A DNA stretch of 64,000 bases from Blautia sp. XA-2221 (GCF_028767025.1 NZ_JAJQXX010000004.1:1-64000); one strand, 5' to 3'; shown: positions 44,001 through 54,361, numbered from the stretch's first letter. The notes: generated by a model not told the origin, from the letters alone. Numbers and translations are program-made.

Positions 44001-46700
44001 TCATTTTTCTCTTACTTTAAATGTAATTGTCACTTTAAAGAGATCTCCGTCCAGATAAAGCTTAAACTCACCGCCCTGAAGCTCTGTCAGACTTTTTGCA
44101 ATGGAAAGTCCAAGTCCGCTGCCCTCTGTATTTCTGGAAACATCGCCTCTGATAAACCTCTCTGTCAGTTCATCAGCGGAAATATTCAAAGGCTGAGCGG
44201 AAATATTTTTCAGGGAAAATGTAACATCCGGCTTATTTACCTTGACTTCCGCATAAACCCTTGTGTTGTCCATAGCGTACTTTGCAACATTTCCAAAAAC
44301 ATTTTCCAGAACACGCCACATTCTTCTTCCATCTGCGCAAATGATTGCCTCATCCTGATCAAAATGTACCATCATGGAAAGATTTTTTTCCTGGAACCGT
44401 TCCTCAAATTCTCCGATTACCTGATGAACAAGTTCCACAAAATTCAGATCTGCCATTTCCAGTGAAATATTTCCCGTGCTTGCCTTGGATGCCTCCACAA
44501 CATCTTCGGTAAGAGTTTTCAATCTGAGGGATTTTTCCTCCAGGATGTCCAGATACCCCTGGATCTTCGGGTCCTGAGGATTTTCTCTTTTCAGAAGATC
44601 TACATAATTGATAATTGAAGTAAGAGGCGTCTTGATATCGTGGGACACATTTGTGATCAACTCTGTTTTCATTCTTTCGTTTTTCAGACTTTCCTCCACC
44701 GCTGCATCAAGTCCCTCTCCGATCCGGTTGATATAATCGGCAATCTGTCTCTGCTCTCCGGTAAGCTTATCAAGGGAAATCTTGTACTGAAGCTCACCGT
44801 CTGTAATGCGTTTCAGACCCTCCAGGATCAATTCCCGGCCTCTGGCTTTTTTGAGAAAATAAATCAGACCCAGGATATCTACTGCAATTGCAACCGGAAT
44901 AAGGATCACGCCGCCACAAAGTATAGCAGTCCATATTATAATCTGGAACAAACAGAATCCGATGAACAGCAATGCCGTTTTAATCCTGCTGGCTGTATTT
45001 TCCGCAAAGAAATCAAAAAATCTTCTGCATCCTTTCACAAACTTCAGGCAAAGCTTTTTTAATAATTTTAAAAGCTTTATCAGTAAAACAAAAATTTTTC
45101 TCAGAATACTGTTTTTCCAGAAAGTTTTTGCTTTTATTCGGCGTACCATACTCAGCCAGCCGAACAAAAACATTACTGCGGTCCAGGCTCCCAGACCAGC
45201 CACTGCAGCCACAATAAATTTCAGTCCATCCACATAATCTATATTGATTCCAAGTCCCAGAAGCAGAAATACAGGAACTGCCCACACAGTACATACAGCC
45301 ACTGCGCCAATCTCTGTATACCAACGATCAAAGAAATTCAGCCGTACCTCTTCGTTTTCATTATTTCTTCCTGCGCCGGCAGTAAGAATGATAAGGCAGA
45401 TCAGAAAGATCAGGATTCCCGCACCGCATACCGCTATAGAAGGAGTAAGATCATCCGCATACTTCGCAAAGTTCTCCGCATCCTCTGCCATCAGATCCTG
45501 CACCGGGAAGCTGCTGTCCACCCAGGCGGCAAATACATAGTCGATATCCTCGTCATTCACCCCCACATTGTCCACCATATGCTGCCATTTGGAAAAGAAG
45601 GCTCTGGAATCTATCTGATCTATGTTCGTATCCCTCTGATCCTCAGAAGAAGTTATCATAACATATGGCTCCTTGCCGGATTTCACCTGTCTGATCAATT
45701 CTTCATAGTCCTTTGTATCCACATTGGTTTCCAGCTTCTCTTCTGCTTCTCCCGGACGTACTGCAAAAACATAATTCAGATTGGTTTTTCCCTGACCGTA
45801 GCTATTCTTAAGCATGGCTTCCGCTGATTTCGCCATATCCACTTCAGTGAGAGCATTTCTGAGAGCGTTATATGCATCTCCTATCCTGCCCTGCCACTGA
45901 GGATCTTCGTTCAGGACTTCCAGAATACTGTCTGCGCCTTCCGGTTTAAAATACTCTTTCATCAGAAACTCTGATTCCACATTAAAAATGTTTCTGTAAA
46001 TGATTTTTCCGTCCGCATCTGTAACCGAAGTAACGCCTGCCCCTGCAATTCCTCCTGTACTGTCATAATAGGAGTCCTCGTAATATCCATAGTCAGCAAA
46101 CTCATTATTTTTCAGCCAGTCAAGAAACTGCCGTGTCTGTACGATATCTGCTGTCCCCTGTTCCTCCACAGTATAAGCTTCCGCATATTCCATGTTGTTT
46201 TCATAGGATGTGTACTCCTCCGGATCTATCTGGAACTCCAGATCCCCTTCCGTGACCTTTTTTTCAAAGTCATCATAATACATATACTCTATACTGCCGT
46301 CTGGCTTCAGACATTCCAGAATAACCTCTGTAGAAACATCCCAGTTCTTTTTCTCTGTCCACTTTATCAGATCACTGATTTCATATGCCAGTCCGGAGGT
46401 ATTTTTATAGGTGAGCTTTTTATTTTCCTGGATCTCCCCAAGATCTATAACTCCGTCACCTTTATCTGGCTGAAGAAAATCTTTTTCTGATATTGCACCT
46501 AGCAGCTCTGAACTGCAAACATACATACTCTGCTCAAAGCTTCTGGAATCCAGATAATTTTTTTCATCAAAGGGCAGAATGCCCTCACACATAATTCCTA
46601 CAGATGCCGCTCCTCCTGCAGCTGCCGCAGTCAGAGAAGCAATCCCTGCCACCAGAGCAACCGCCTTTGCCACACTGCTTCTGTACCATTTTTTCTTCAT
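44001..46700 (-). CDS. Sensor histidine kinase with a large extracytoplasmic domain
   Basis: 899 residues. One membrane helix at about 12-34, an extracytoplasmic domain at about 35-420 of unknown family (acidic, many Tyr), then five further helices between about 425 and 630. A linker (RELILEGLKRITDGELQYKIS) leads to the kinase: phospho-acceptor His687 in NVSHDIKTPLTS, N box ENVFGNVAKYA, and G box TEGSGLGLSIAK. The gene follows its OmpR-type regulator by about 55 bases. The signal is not deducible from sequence. Confidence 0.92.
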   Translation of the reverse strand: MKKKWYRSSVAKAVALVAGIASLTAAAAGGAASVGIMCEGILPFDEKNYLDSRSFEQSMYVCSSELLGAISEKDFLQPDKGDGVIDLGEIQENKKLTYKNTSGLAYEISDLIKWTEKKNWDVSTEVILECLKPDGSIEYMYYDDFEKKVTEGDLEFQIDPEEYTSYENNMEYAEAYTVEEQGTADIVQTRQFLDWLKNNEFADYGYYEDSYYDSTGGIAGAGVTSVTDADGKIIYRNIFNVESEFLMKEYFKPEGADSILEVLNEDPQWQGRIGDAYNALRNALTEVDMAKSAEAMLKNSYGQGKTNLNYVFAVRPGEAEEKLETNVDTKDYEELIRQVKSGKEPYVMITSSEDQRDTNIDQIDSRAFFSKWQHMVDNVGVNDEDIDYVFAAWVDSSFPVQDLMAEDAENFAKYADDLTPSIAVCGAGILIFLICLIILTAGAGRNNENEEVRLNFFDRWYTEIGAVAVCTVWAVPVFLLLGLGINIDYVDGLKFIVAAVAGLGAWTAVMFLFGWLSMVRRIKAKTFWKNSILRKIFVLLIKLLKLLKKLCLKFVKGCRRFFDFFAENTASRIKTALLFIGFCLFQIIIWTAILCGGVILIPVAIAVDILGLIYFLKKARGRELILEGLKRITDGELQYKISLDKLTGEQRQIADYINRIGEGLDAAVEESLKNERMKTELITNVSHDIKTPLTSIINYVDLLKRENPQDPKIQGYLDILEEKSLRLKTLTEDVVEASKASTGNISLEMADLNFVELVHQVIGEFEERFQEKNLSMMVHFDQDEAIICADGRRMWRVLENVFGNVAKYAMDNTRVYAEVKVNKPDVTFSLKNISAQPLNISADELTERFIRGDVSRNTEGSGLGLSIAKSLTELQGGEFKLYLDGDLFKVTITFKVREK

Positions 46701-46754
46701 AATACTACCCCTTTCCGTCTTCCTGATGTTTCTTTTCTTATACCCTTTTATTTC

Positions 46755-47447
46755 TTAAAGCTTTTCTACTTTATAACCCAGTCCCCAGACAACCTTCAGA
46801 TACCGGGGTTCCTTTGGATTGATCTCAATCTTTTCACGGATATGCCGAATGTGTACTGCCACCGTATTGTCTGCCGCTATCGCCTCTTCATTCCAGATAT
46901 TTTCATAAATCTGATTGGTAGAAAATACTCTGCCCTGATTTTTTACCAGAAGAAGAAGGATCCTGTACTCAATAGGTGTCAGCTTTACCGGATCACCGTC
47001 CACACAGACCTCCTTGCGGTCATCATCTACAGTAAGACCTCCGGTTACATAAACATTTTCTTTTCTCCGGGATACAGCGCCAAGCTGAGTATATCTGCGG
47101 AGCTGAGATCTGACTCTGGCCACCAGCTCCAATGGGTTAAAGGGCTTTGTCACATAATCGTCAGCCCCTACGTTAAGGCCCAGAATTTTATCTGCATCCT
47201 CTGACTTCGCAGATAAAATAATGATCGGAAGCGGGTTTTCCTCTCTGATCTTAAGAGTTGCCCTGATTCCATCCAGCTTCGGCATCATAACGTCAATGAT
47301 CAGCAGATCTACCTGATTCTCCCGCAATGTCCGGAGAGCCTCCTCTCCATCGTAAGCTTTCAGAATATGATGGCCTTCCTGTGAAAGATAGATCTCTATT
47401 GCCTCCACGATCGCTTTGTCATCATCACAAACCAGTATTTCTGCCAC
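46755..47447 (-). CDS. OmpR-family response regulator
   Basis: 230 residues. Receiver domain 1-115 with the acidic pair in CDDDKAI, phospho-acceptor Asp52 in IIDVMMPKLDG, Ser/Thr in ILSAKS and Lys in VTKPFNP; winged-helix DNA-binding domain at about 130-230 (VKLTPIEYRILLLLVKNQGRVF). The start is GTG at 47447 with GGAGG upstream. Encoded directly before its histidine kinase. Confidence 0.95.
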   Translation of the reverse strand: MAEILVCDDDKAIVEAIEIYLSQEGHHILKAYDGEEALRTLRENQVDLLIIDVMMPKLDGIRATLKIREENPLPIIILSAKSEDADKILGLNVGADDYVTKPFNPLELVARVRSQLRRYTQLGAVSRRKENVYVTGGLTVDDDRKEVCVDGDPVKLTPIEYRILLLLVKNQGRVFSTNQIYENIWNEEAIAADNTVAVHIRHIREKIEINPKEPRYLKVVWGLGYKVEKL

Positions 47448-47703
47448 GTCTCTGTACCTCCTGAAACAAAATTAAATTCACACCGGATCACAGTTTTCTC
47501 TGTAATTCGTTATACTAAGAATATCAAACGGGGTTTAAGATAAAAGGGGTAAATTATTAAGAATTTCTTATGATTATTTCGGAACAAGTATATCATACTG
47601 CCGGGCAGAAAAAAAGCCCGGACCAGCTTTGAAAATTCTTATATCCTTTTTATCTGTTCGTTTATTTTTCTGTTTTAAATTTCATATATTGTCCTGTGTT
47701 TTC
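47448..47703. other. Divergent intergenic region between the two-component system and cbiK
   Basis: No gene seen. It contains a CCGGGC/GCCCGG hairpin at 47601-47621 without a T run and AT-rich flanks. The promoter of the response regulator is probably near 47495-47525 (a TATAAC box on the minus strand), but the match is weak. Confidence 0.4.
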
Positions 47704-47731
47704 TTGACAAAACCATAGTATATGCTAAAAT
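47704..47731 (+). promoter_or_regulatory. Sigma-A promoter of the cbiK leader
   Basis: TTGACA (47704-47709), 16 bp and TAAAAT (47726-47731). Start of transcription near 47738 would give a leader of about 210 bases ahead of cbiK. Confidence 0.7.
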
Positions 47732-47737
47732 TAGCTC

Positions 47738-47934
47738 GGAATTGAACGAAAAATGGTGTCAGCAGACGCAGAATAACAGAATACCTGCCTTTTACACGAA
47801 GTTTACACAGATCACCAACGATATATCTGTGTCAAAACGGATTGGCTCATCGCAGTTTCCTTTTGTTTCTGCCGCTGTCCCTGTTCTTCTGACAGCCTGT
47901 CGGTACCACCGCACAGGTTTTTATTTTTGTTTTA
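47738..47934 (+). promoter_or_regulatory. Structured cbiK leader with a B12-box-like string
   Basis: CAGAATACCTGCC near 47778-47791 matches the 3' B12 box of cobalamin riboswitches. The other conserved parts of that class (GGTGC, GCCACTG) are not seen, and only about 45 bases lie before the box. A second hairpin ACACAGAT/ATCTGTGT occurs near 47806-47835. The leader ends in a terminator. Control of cbiK by a corrinoid or metal is plausible; a standard cobalamin riboswitch cannot be claimed. Confidence 0.5.
47896..47930 (+). terminator. Leader attenuator of cbiK
   Basis: CCTGT-CGGT and ACCG-C-ACAGG form a stem with a tight loop, followed by TTTTTATTTTT. It lies between the promoter and the cbiK ribosome site, so it can only affect cbiK by premature termination. 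Confidence 0.8.
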
Positions 47935-47951
47935 TGAAAAGGAGAAAAAAC

Positions 47952-48743
47952 GTGTCTGAAAATAGAAAAAAAGCTATCCTGGTTGTAAGTTTCGGAACCA
48001 GCCATCACGATACCTGTCAGGCAACCATCACTGCTATTGAAAAAGAAATACAGGCTGCATTTCCTGAATTTCCCCTGTACCGGGCATGGACCAGCAAAAT
48101 AATCATCCGAAAGCTGTGGGAGCGCGACCATGTTCATATAGATACCGTGCAGGAAGCTCTGGAAAAAATGCACCGGGATGGTATTACTGATGTTCTGGTT
48201 CAACCCACTCATGTGATCAACGGTATTGAAAATGATCAGATGAAAGAAGATATTCTTTCCTTCGGGAAATATTTTCAGTCTGTTTCCTTTGGCGATCCTC
48301 TTCTTACCAGTGAGCAGGACAGTCTGGATGTGATACAGGCGATTGCCGATGAGTTTTCCTATCTGAAAGAAGATCAGGCTCTCGTACTGATGGGGCATGG
48401 AACTACTCACTTTTCCAATTCCATTTATGCAGCTCTGGATTATACCTTTAAGGATAAAGGATATCCAAATATTTTTATTGGAACCGTAGAAGCCTATCCT
48501 TCCATAGAAACTCTTCTGAAAATGATCAAAGTATACCGCCCTTCTAAAGTTTTTCTGGCGCCCTTTATGATCGTTGCCGGAGATCATGCAAAAAATGACC
48601 TGGCAGGAGCTGACCCGGACTCCTGGTACTGCCAGTTTAGATCAACCGGATATGAAGCCGAACCTGTTTTAAAAGGGCTTGGAGAATATCCTGGTATCCG
48701 TAAGATTCTGGTAAAACATCTGGCTCGCCTTAATGCCCGATAA
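47952..48743 (+). CDS. cbiK: Anaerobic sirohydrochlorin cobaltochelatase
   Basis: Inserts Co2+ into sirohydrochlorin in anaerobic cobalamin synthesis. 263 residues, the size of Salmonella CbiK. Metal-site residues: His in LMGHGTTHFSN, Glu in GTVEAYPS and His in FMIVAGDHAKNDLAG. The N-terminus VVSFGTSHHDTC is typical. The start is GTG at 47952 with AAGGAG seven bases upstream; an earlier in-frame ATG at 47934 overlaps that site. No signal peptide, so cytosolic. Confidence 0.92.
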   Translation: MSENRKKAILVVSFGTSHHDTCQATITAIEKEIQAAFPEFPLYRAWTSKIIIRKLWERDHVHIDTVQEALEKMHRDGITDVLVQPTHVINGIENDQMKEDILSFGKYFQSVSFGDPLLTSEQDSLDVIQAIADEFSYLKEDQALVLMGHGTTHFSNSIYAALDYTFKDKGYPNIFIGTVEAYPSIETLLKMIKVYRPSKVFLAPFMIVAGDHAKNDLAGADPDSWYCQFRSTGYEAEPVLKGLGEYPGIRKILVKHLARLNAR

Positions 48744-48837
48744 AACTCAGAAATAAATACAGGAAATATTTTCAGTATAAATACACCCACTGAAAAACAA
48801 GTAAAAATATAATAACAAAAGCTACATTGGTGAAATA

Positions 48838-48886
48838 ATCCCCTTTTATCAGACAGAATAACGTCTAATGAAAGGGGATACTTTTA
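48838..48886 (+). terminator. Rho-independent terminator downstream of cbiK
   Basis: ATCCCCTTTTAT and ATGAAAGGGGAT, with inner CAGAC/GTCT pairing, form a long stem followed by ACTTTTAT. About 95 bases after cbiK with nothing coding between. Confidence 0.75.
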
Positions 48887-48990
48887 TATCCGTAAAATGT
48901 ATCGTAATGGACTGACACAACAATATTTTTCATATGAGAAAGGTCAAAAAATAAAATCCCAAAATATAACTATTTATTTCTCAAAAATAC

Positions 48991-49036
48991 TTGACAAATC
49001 AACTCCTATTTTATACAATATCGATAACCATTATTG
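48991..49036 (+). promoter_or_regulatory. perR promoter with a PerR/Fur-like operator
   Basis: TTGACA (48991-48996), 17 bp and TACAAT (49014-49019). A 15-bp site at 49022-49036 matches the PerR box TTATAATnATTATAA at nine of fourteen positions around a GATAAC-C-ATTATT core. It covers the start of transcription, so autorepression is expected. Confidence 0.65.
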
Positions 49037-49062
49037 TTATTATAGCAGAAAGGAGTGTGTCT

Positions 49063-49458
49063 ATGGCTGCATTAAAATACAGCAGACAGCGCGAATCCAT
49101 CAAGGAATTTCTGATGACACGCACAGACCACCCCACAGCTGATATGGTATATGAAAATATGAAATCTATCTATCCAAATATCAGTCTGGGAACTGTGTAC
49201 AGAAATCTTTCTCTGCTTTCTGATCTTGGTGAGATCAAAAAACTTGCCAGCTTTGGCGGCGCCGACCGTTTTGATGGACGGGTGGTTCCCCACTGTCACT
49301 TCATGTGTACAGAATGCGGCTGTGTGATTGATCTGGAAACTGAAGATATACAGGAGCTTATGAAAAAAGCCGGAGAACATTTCAACGGAATAATTACTGA
49401 CTGCAGTGCAAGATTCTTTGGAATGTGTGAAAATTGCATGAAGAAAGAAAAAAATTAA
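49063..49458 (+). CDS. perR: Peroxide-responsive Fur-family repressor PerR
   Basis: 131 residues from the ATG at 49063, which has AAGGAG upstream. All five regulatory-metal ligands of Bacillus subtilis PerR have a counterpart at a constant offset of 14: His23, Asp71, His77, His79 and Asp90. The structural zinc cysteines are also in register (Cys82, Cys85, Cys122, Cys125). Oxidation of the His ligands by peroxide would release DNA. It precedes rubrerythrin genes, which are typical targets. Confidence 0.92.
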   Translation: MAALKYSRQRESIKEFLMTRTDHPTADMVYENMKSIYPNISLGTVYRNLSLLSDLGEIKKLASFGGADRFDGRVVPHCHFMCTECGCVIDLETEDIQELMKKAGEHFNGIITDCSARFFGMCENCMKKEKN

Positions 49459-49467
49459 GAATTTCTC

Positions 49468-49529
49468 TTGACATTCAGCAAACAGTATGGTAGATTATAG
49501 ACATAGCAAAACAGTAACAATTACTATTA
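49468..49529 (+). promoter_or_regulatory. Rubrerythrin promoter with a PerR-like operator
   Basis: TTGACA (49468-49473), 17 bp and TAGATT (49491-49496). TAACAATTACTATTA at 49515-49529 matches the PerR box at ten of fourteen positions. A further AT-rich inverted repeat (ATTATT/AATAAT) follows. Confidence 0.55.
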
Positions 49530-49565
49530 TTAAAAATAATTATTTACGAAAAGGAGATTACGATT

Positions 49566-50108
49566 ATGGCTAAATGGGTATGCAGTGTATGTGGTTATGT
49601 TTACGAAGGAGAGAACGCACCGGAGGTATGTCCAATCTGTAAAGCATCTTCCGACAAATTTACAAAACAGGCAGAAGGCATGACTTGGGCAGCAGAGCAC
49701 GTTGTAGGCGTTGCTAAAGGCGTAAGCGAAGATATCCTTGCTGATCTTCGTGCAAACTTTGAGGGCGAGTGCTCTGAGGTTGGTATGTACCTTGCAATGG
49801 CAAGAGTTGCACACAGAGAAGGATATCCGGAAATCGGTCTTTACTGGGAAAAAGCAGCTTATGAAGAGGCAGAGCACGCTTCAAAATTCGCTGAGCTTCT
49901 TGGTGAAGTTGTAACAGACAGCACAAAGAAAAACCTTGAGATGCGTGTTGCTGCAGAGAACGGCGCTACAGCAGGTAAATTTGATCTTGCTAAACGTGCA
50001 AAAGCAGCTAACCTTGACGCAATCCATGACACAGTTCATGAGATGGCTCGTGACGAGGCAAGACATGGAAAAGCATTCCAGGGTCTTCTTGAAAGATACT
50101 TCGGCTAA
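49566..50108 (+). CDS. Rubrerythrin with N-terminal rubredoxin domain (reverse rubrerythrin)
   Basis: 180 residues. The rubredoxin-like FeS4 domain comes first (about 1-38: [10 protein letters not shown]...CPICKA), then the di-iron four-helix bundle (about 45-180) with ExxH-type ligands in [36 protein letters not shown] and [15 protein letters not shown]-linked peroxide reduction is the known role of such proteins in anaerobes. Strong AAGGAG before the ATG. Codon use is biased toward abundant tRNAs, suggesting high expression. Confidence 0.95.
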   Translation: MAKWVCSVCGYVYEGENAPEVCPICKASSDKFTKQAEGMTWAAEHVVGVAKGVSEDILADLRANFEGECSEVGMYLAMARVAHREGYPEIGLYWEKAAYEEAEHASKFAELLGEVVTDSTKKNLEMRVAAENGATAGKFDLAKRAKAANLDAIHDTVHEMARDEARHGKAFQGLLERYFG

Positions 50109-50121
50109 GAATAAACCTCTG

Positions 50122-50156
50122 AAGCGGAGAGCAGAATATGCTCTCCGCTTTCTTTT
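50122..50156 (+). terminator. Rho-independent terminator of the first rubrerythrin
   Basis: AAGCGGAGAGCA and TGCTCTCCGCTT form a perfect 12-bp stem with a 5-base loop, followed by TCTTTT. Confidence 0.95.
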
Positions 50157-50276
50157 ATGTAAAAAACAGCCTAAATCAGACATATATTGACACGCTTATC
50201 TTTTGGATGATATGGTATAAGAAGATTTACAGTAATTTTAAACAATTAAATTTTCAGTGATCAAGGAGGAAACCAC

Positions 50277-50809
50277 ATGTCAAAGCAGGAACCAAAACAG
50301 AAAAAAACCTTATAGAAGCCTTTGCAGGAGAATCACAGGCAAGAAACAAATATACTTTCTTTACTTCCGCTGCAAAAAAAGCAGGATATGAACAGCTTGC
50401 AGCCCTTTATCTTGAAACTGCGGATCAGGAAAAAGAACACGCCAAAATGTGCTTTAAGGAGTTTCACGGAATTCATGATATTGAAACCAATCTTGAGGAT
50501 GCCGCTCAGGGCGAAAACTTTGAATGGACAGATATGTATGCAAGAATGGCACGGGAAGCCAGAGAAGAAGGCTTTGAAGAGCTGGCTGAAAAATTTGAAG
50601 GCGTTGCCAGAGTAGAGGCAGCTCACGAAGCCCGATACAAAAAACTTCTGGAATCCTACAAAGCTGATAAAACATTTAAAGGAGATGCGCCTCTTGGCTG
50701 GAAATGCCGCAACTGCGGATATGTTCATATGGCTGATGAAGCTCCTGAAGTATGTCCGGTATGTGCCCATCCCAGAGCTTATTTTGAGCGCAAAGTCGAA
50801 AATTATTGA
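50277..50809 (+). pseudogene. Classical rubrerythrin with a one-base frameshift near the start
   Basis: A good ribosome site (AAGGAGG) and ATG at 50277 read only 12 codons before TAG at 50313. From 50285 the frame one base back encodes [23 protein letters not shown] and the rest of a full rubrerythrin to 50809, given here as AGTKTEKNL onward. That frame holds the di-iron bundle and a C-terminal rubredoxin ([20 protein letters not shown]). It has no start codon of its own until ATG 50447, inside the bundle. A single base is missing around 50283-50285. Real decay, slippage on the A7 run at 50301-50307, or an assembly error are all possible. Confidence 0.8.
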
Positions 50810-50871
50810 TCTTCTTTCGGCTGAAATCATGTGAGAAAATAATGTTTTTAATTCTGCCAGCACAGAATAGT

Positions 50872-50932
50872 AATATCCTGGCAGGTACAGAGCTTTTAGG
50901 CTCCGTAACCTGGCCAGGATATTTTATTGTTC
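50872..50932. terminator. Large bidirectional terminator between rubrerythrin and bglA
   Basis: AATATCCTGGC and GCCAGGATATT with inner AGGT/ACCT pairing form a long stem with T runs on the plus side. It ends three bases from the stop of the convergent glucosidase gene. Confidence 0.85.
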
Positions 50933-50934
50933 TT

Positions 50935-52380
<1,446 letters not shown>

Positions 52381-52428
52381 TTAAAACGGCAGACAGATAT
52401 CTCCTGTCTGCCTGATCTGTACTTATGT

Positions 52429-54315
52429 TTATACGACTGTCAGAAACTTCTCTCCTGCACTGATCTCACTACCCTCTTTTTCCATACATACTGCCTTGAT
52501 ATAATCGGAAATATTAGTAACAACAACTGATATAGTCAAATCATATCCTTCTTTTTTGATTGCTTCAAGGTCAAACTCAACAAGAAGCGCTCCCTTCTTT
52601 ACTCTTTCACCGTCTGTTACATAAGATTTAAAGTATTTACCTTTAAGATTGACAGTATCTAGTCCAATATGGATCAAAATCTCTGCTCCACTGTCTGCTA
52701 CGAACATAATTCCATGTTTTGTATCCATGATATTTACAACGGTTCCGTCAGCCGGAGCATAAACTCTTCCTTCTGATGGAAAGATTGCCGCTCCATCTCC
52801 AAGTACTTTATCTGCAAAAGTTTTGTCCGCAACATTGGCAAGTGTTTTTACAGTTCCTGTTACAGGTGCATAAAGTTCAACTTTTTCTACTAAAGGATTT
52901 CTCTGCTGTATTTCTGTTGTTCCCTGTGCCTCTGAGCTTTCCTTTATCTCATTATCTGATTTTACATCTTCAAATCCCAAAATAAAGGTAAGAATAAAGG
53001 AAGCAACAAACGATACAATAATCATAATGATTCCATACAGAAGGTTACTCATCCCTTTATCCCCGATAAATGCCGGAATTGCCATAATACAATTCTGAGC
53101 AATATACAGGGATACCTGAAAAAGTCCACCTACAATACCGCCAATTCCAGCTGCAACAGATGCAGCAACAACAGGACGTTTCAATTTCAGTGTGACACCA
53201 TAAAGTGCCGGTTCCGTAATCCCCATTAATGCAGATACTGCCGCTGCACTTGCAAGCTGTTTCATATTACTGTCTTTTGATTTTACTGCTACCGCAAAAG
53301 AAGAACCTGACTGTGCAAGATTAGAGCAAACCTGAGATACAAAAATCAGGGTATCTGAGCCTCCTGTCGCAATTGCATTCAGTCCGATTGGTGTAAGCGC
53401 ATGATGCATACCCGTCATAACAATAAACGGGAAAAGAGCTGCAAGAATGCCAACGATCACAAAACCAAGTTTTGCAGATAAAAAGTTGATTGCTACTGCA
53501 AGTCCATTACCAATGATTGTTCCGATAGGACCAACTACAATCAGGGCGATCGGCGCACTAATCAGAATAACCAGTGTTGGATTGAGAATTAATTTTACCA
53601 TCTTCGGTGTAATACGATCTACAACAAGTTCAATGTAGTGTGTAATCCATACCATCAGAATAACCGGAATTACAGAATAAGAATAGGTTACCTTTGTAAC
53701 CGGCAGCCCAAACAAAGTAATTGCCGCATCTCCAGCTACCATACTGACAAATACAGGACTCAGATAAACACCCGCTATAAACAATGCCAGCGACTGATTT
53801 ACTCTGAAAATTTTTGCAGCATTTGCCGCAATCAGAAATGGCATAAAGTAAAAAGTTACATCACCTATAAAACTGATAACCTGATAAGTGCTGCTGGTAT
53901 CAGATACCAAATGGAAAGTTGTTAAAAGTGTAAGTACAACCTTAATCATTCCTGCTGCTGTCAGAGCCGGAATCATAGGTGTCATACAACCGGTAATGGC
54001 ATCAACAACCCTGGAAACAACCCCTTTTTGGTTTACAGGATCAGTTTCCCGTGTATCGTCCGTCGGAATACCTTTGTTCTCCAGCGCTTTATAGACAGCA
54101 TTTACTTCATTTCCTGCAATAACCTGAAACTGTTCCTCGTGCCAGTTTACACCTGAAACTTCGGAGAGCTTTAAAATCTCCTTTTCATTGACTTTCGTTT
54201 TGTCTTTTACATAAAAACGAAGTCTTGTCATGCAGTGAAATAAACGGATGATGTTGTCCTTTCCTCCCATTGCTGCAATTAGCGTGTCTGCAGTTTCTAA
54301 ATAGTCCTTTTTCAT
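52429..54315 (-). CDS. bglP: PTS beta-glucoside transporter EIIBCA
   Basis: 628 residues: EIIB (about 1-85, phospho-Cys28 in LFHCMTRLRF), EIIC membrane domain (about 105-460, roughly ten helices) and EIIA at the C-terminus (about 490-628, active His549 in ILIHIGLDTV with His534 nearby). It imports and phosphorylates beta-glucosides. The ATG is eight bases after GGAGG. Expression is governed by the upstream RAT element and by LicT-type protein encoded just before it. Confidence 0.96.
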   Translation of the reverse strand: MKKDYLETADTLIAAMGGKDNIIRLFHCMTRLRFYVKDKTKVNEKEILKLSEVSGVNWHEEQFQVIAGNEVNAVYKALENKGIPTDDTRETDPVNQKGVVSRVVDAITGCMTPMIPALTAAGMIKVVLTLLTTFHLVSDTSSTYQVISFIGDVTFYFMPFLIAANAAKIFRVNQSLALFIAGVYLSPVFVSMVAGDAAITLFGLPVTKVTYSYSVIPVILMVWITHYIELVVDRITPKMVKLILNPTLVILISAPIALIVVGPIGTIIGNGLAVAINFLSAKLGFVIVGILAALFPFIVMTGMHHALTPIGLNAIATGGSDTLIFVSQVCSNLAQSGSSFAVAVKSKDSNMKQLASAAAVSALMGITEPALYGVTLKLKRPVVAASVAAGIGGIVGGLFQVSLYIAQNCIMAIPAFIGDKGMSNLLYGIIMIIVSFVASFILTFILGFEDVKSDNEIKESSEAQGTTEIQQRNPLVEKVELYAPVTGTVKTLANVADKTFADKVLGDGAAIFPSEGRVYAPADGTVVNIMDTKHGIMFVADSGAEILIHIGLDTVNLKGKYFKSYVTDGERVKKGALLVEFDLEAIKKEGYDLTISVVVTNISDYIKAVCMEKEGSEISAGEKFLTVV

Positions 54316-54325
54316 TTTAGTACCT

Positions 54326-54361
54326 CCTTTAATAATAAATATTAAAATTTATGATTAAAGG
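54326..54361 (-). promoter_or_regulatory. Hairpin that buries the bglP Shine-Dalgarno sequence
   Basis: On the minus strand CCTTTAAT (54354-54361) pairs exactly with ATTAAAGG (54326-54333), whose 3' end is the start of the bglP ribosome site AAGGAGG. Six more pairs lie inside, with a 6-base loop. There is no U run after it. Its first two bases are the closing CC of the RAT. Confidence 0.65.

Noticed and set aside
47601-47621. CCGGGC/GCCCGG hairpin as a terminator
   Set aside because: No T run follows on either strand, and no transcript is expected to end there.
47738-47800. Standard cobalamin riboswitch before cbiK
   Set aside because: Only the B12-box-like string is present; the other conserved core elements and the required length are missing. 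Kept as a finding, not as a riboswitch call.
48769-48796. TTTTCAGT/ACTGAAAA inverted repeat after cbiK as a terminator
   Set aside because: Followed by ACAAG with no T run; the stronger hairpin at 48838-48886 is a better candidate.
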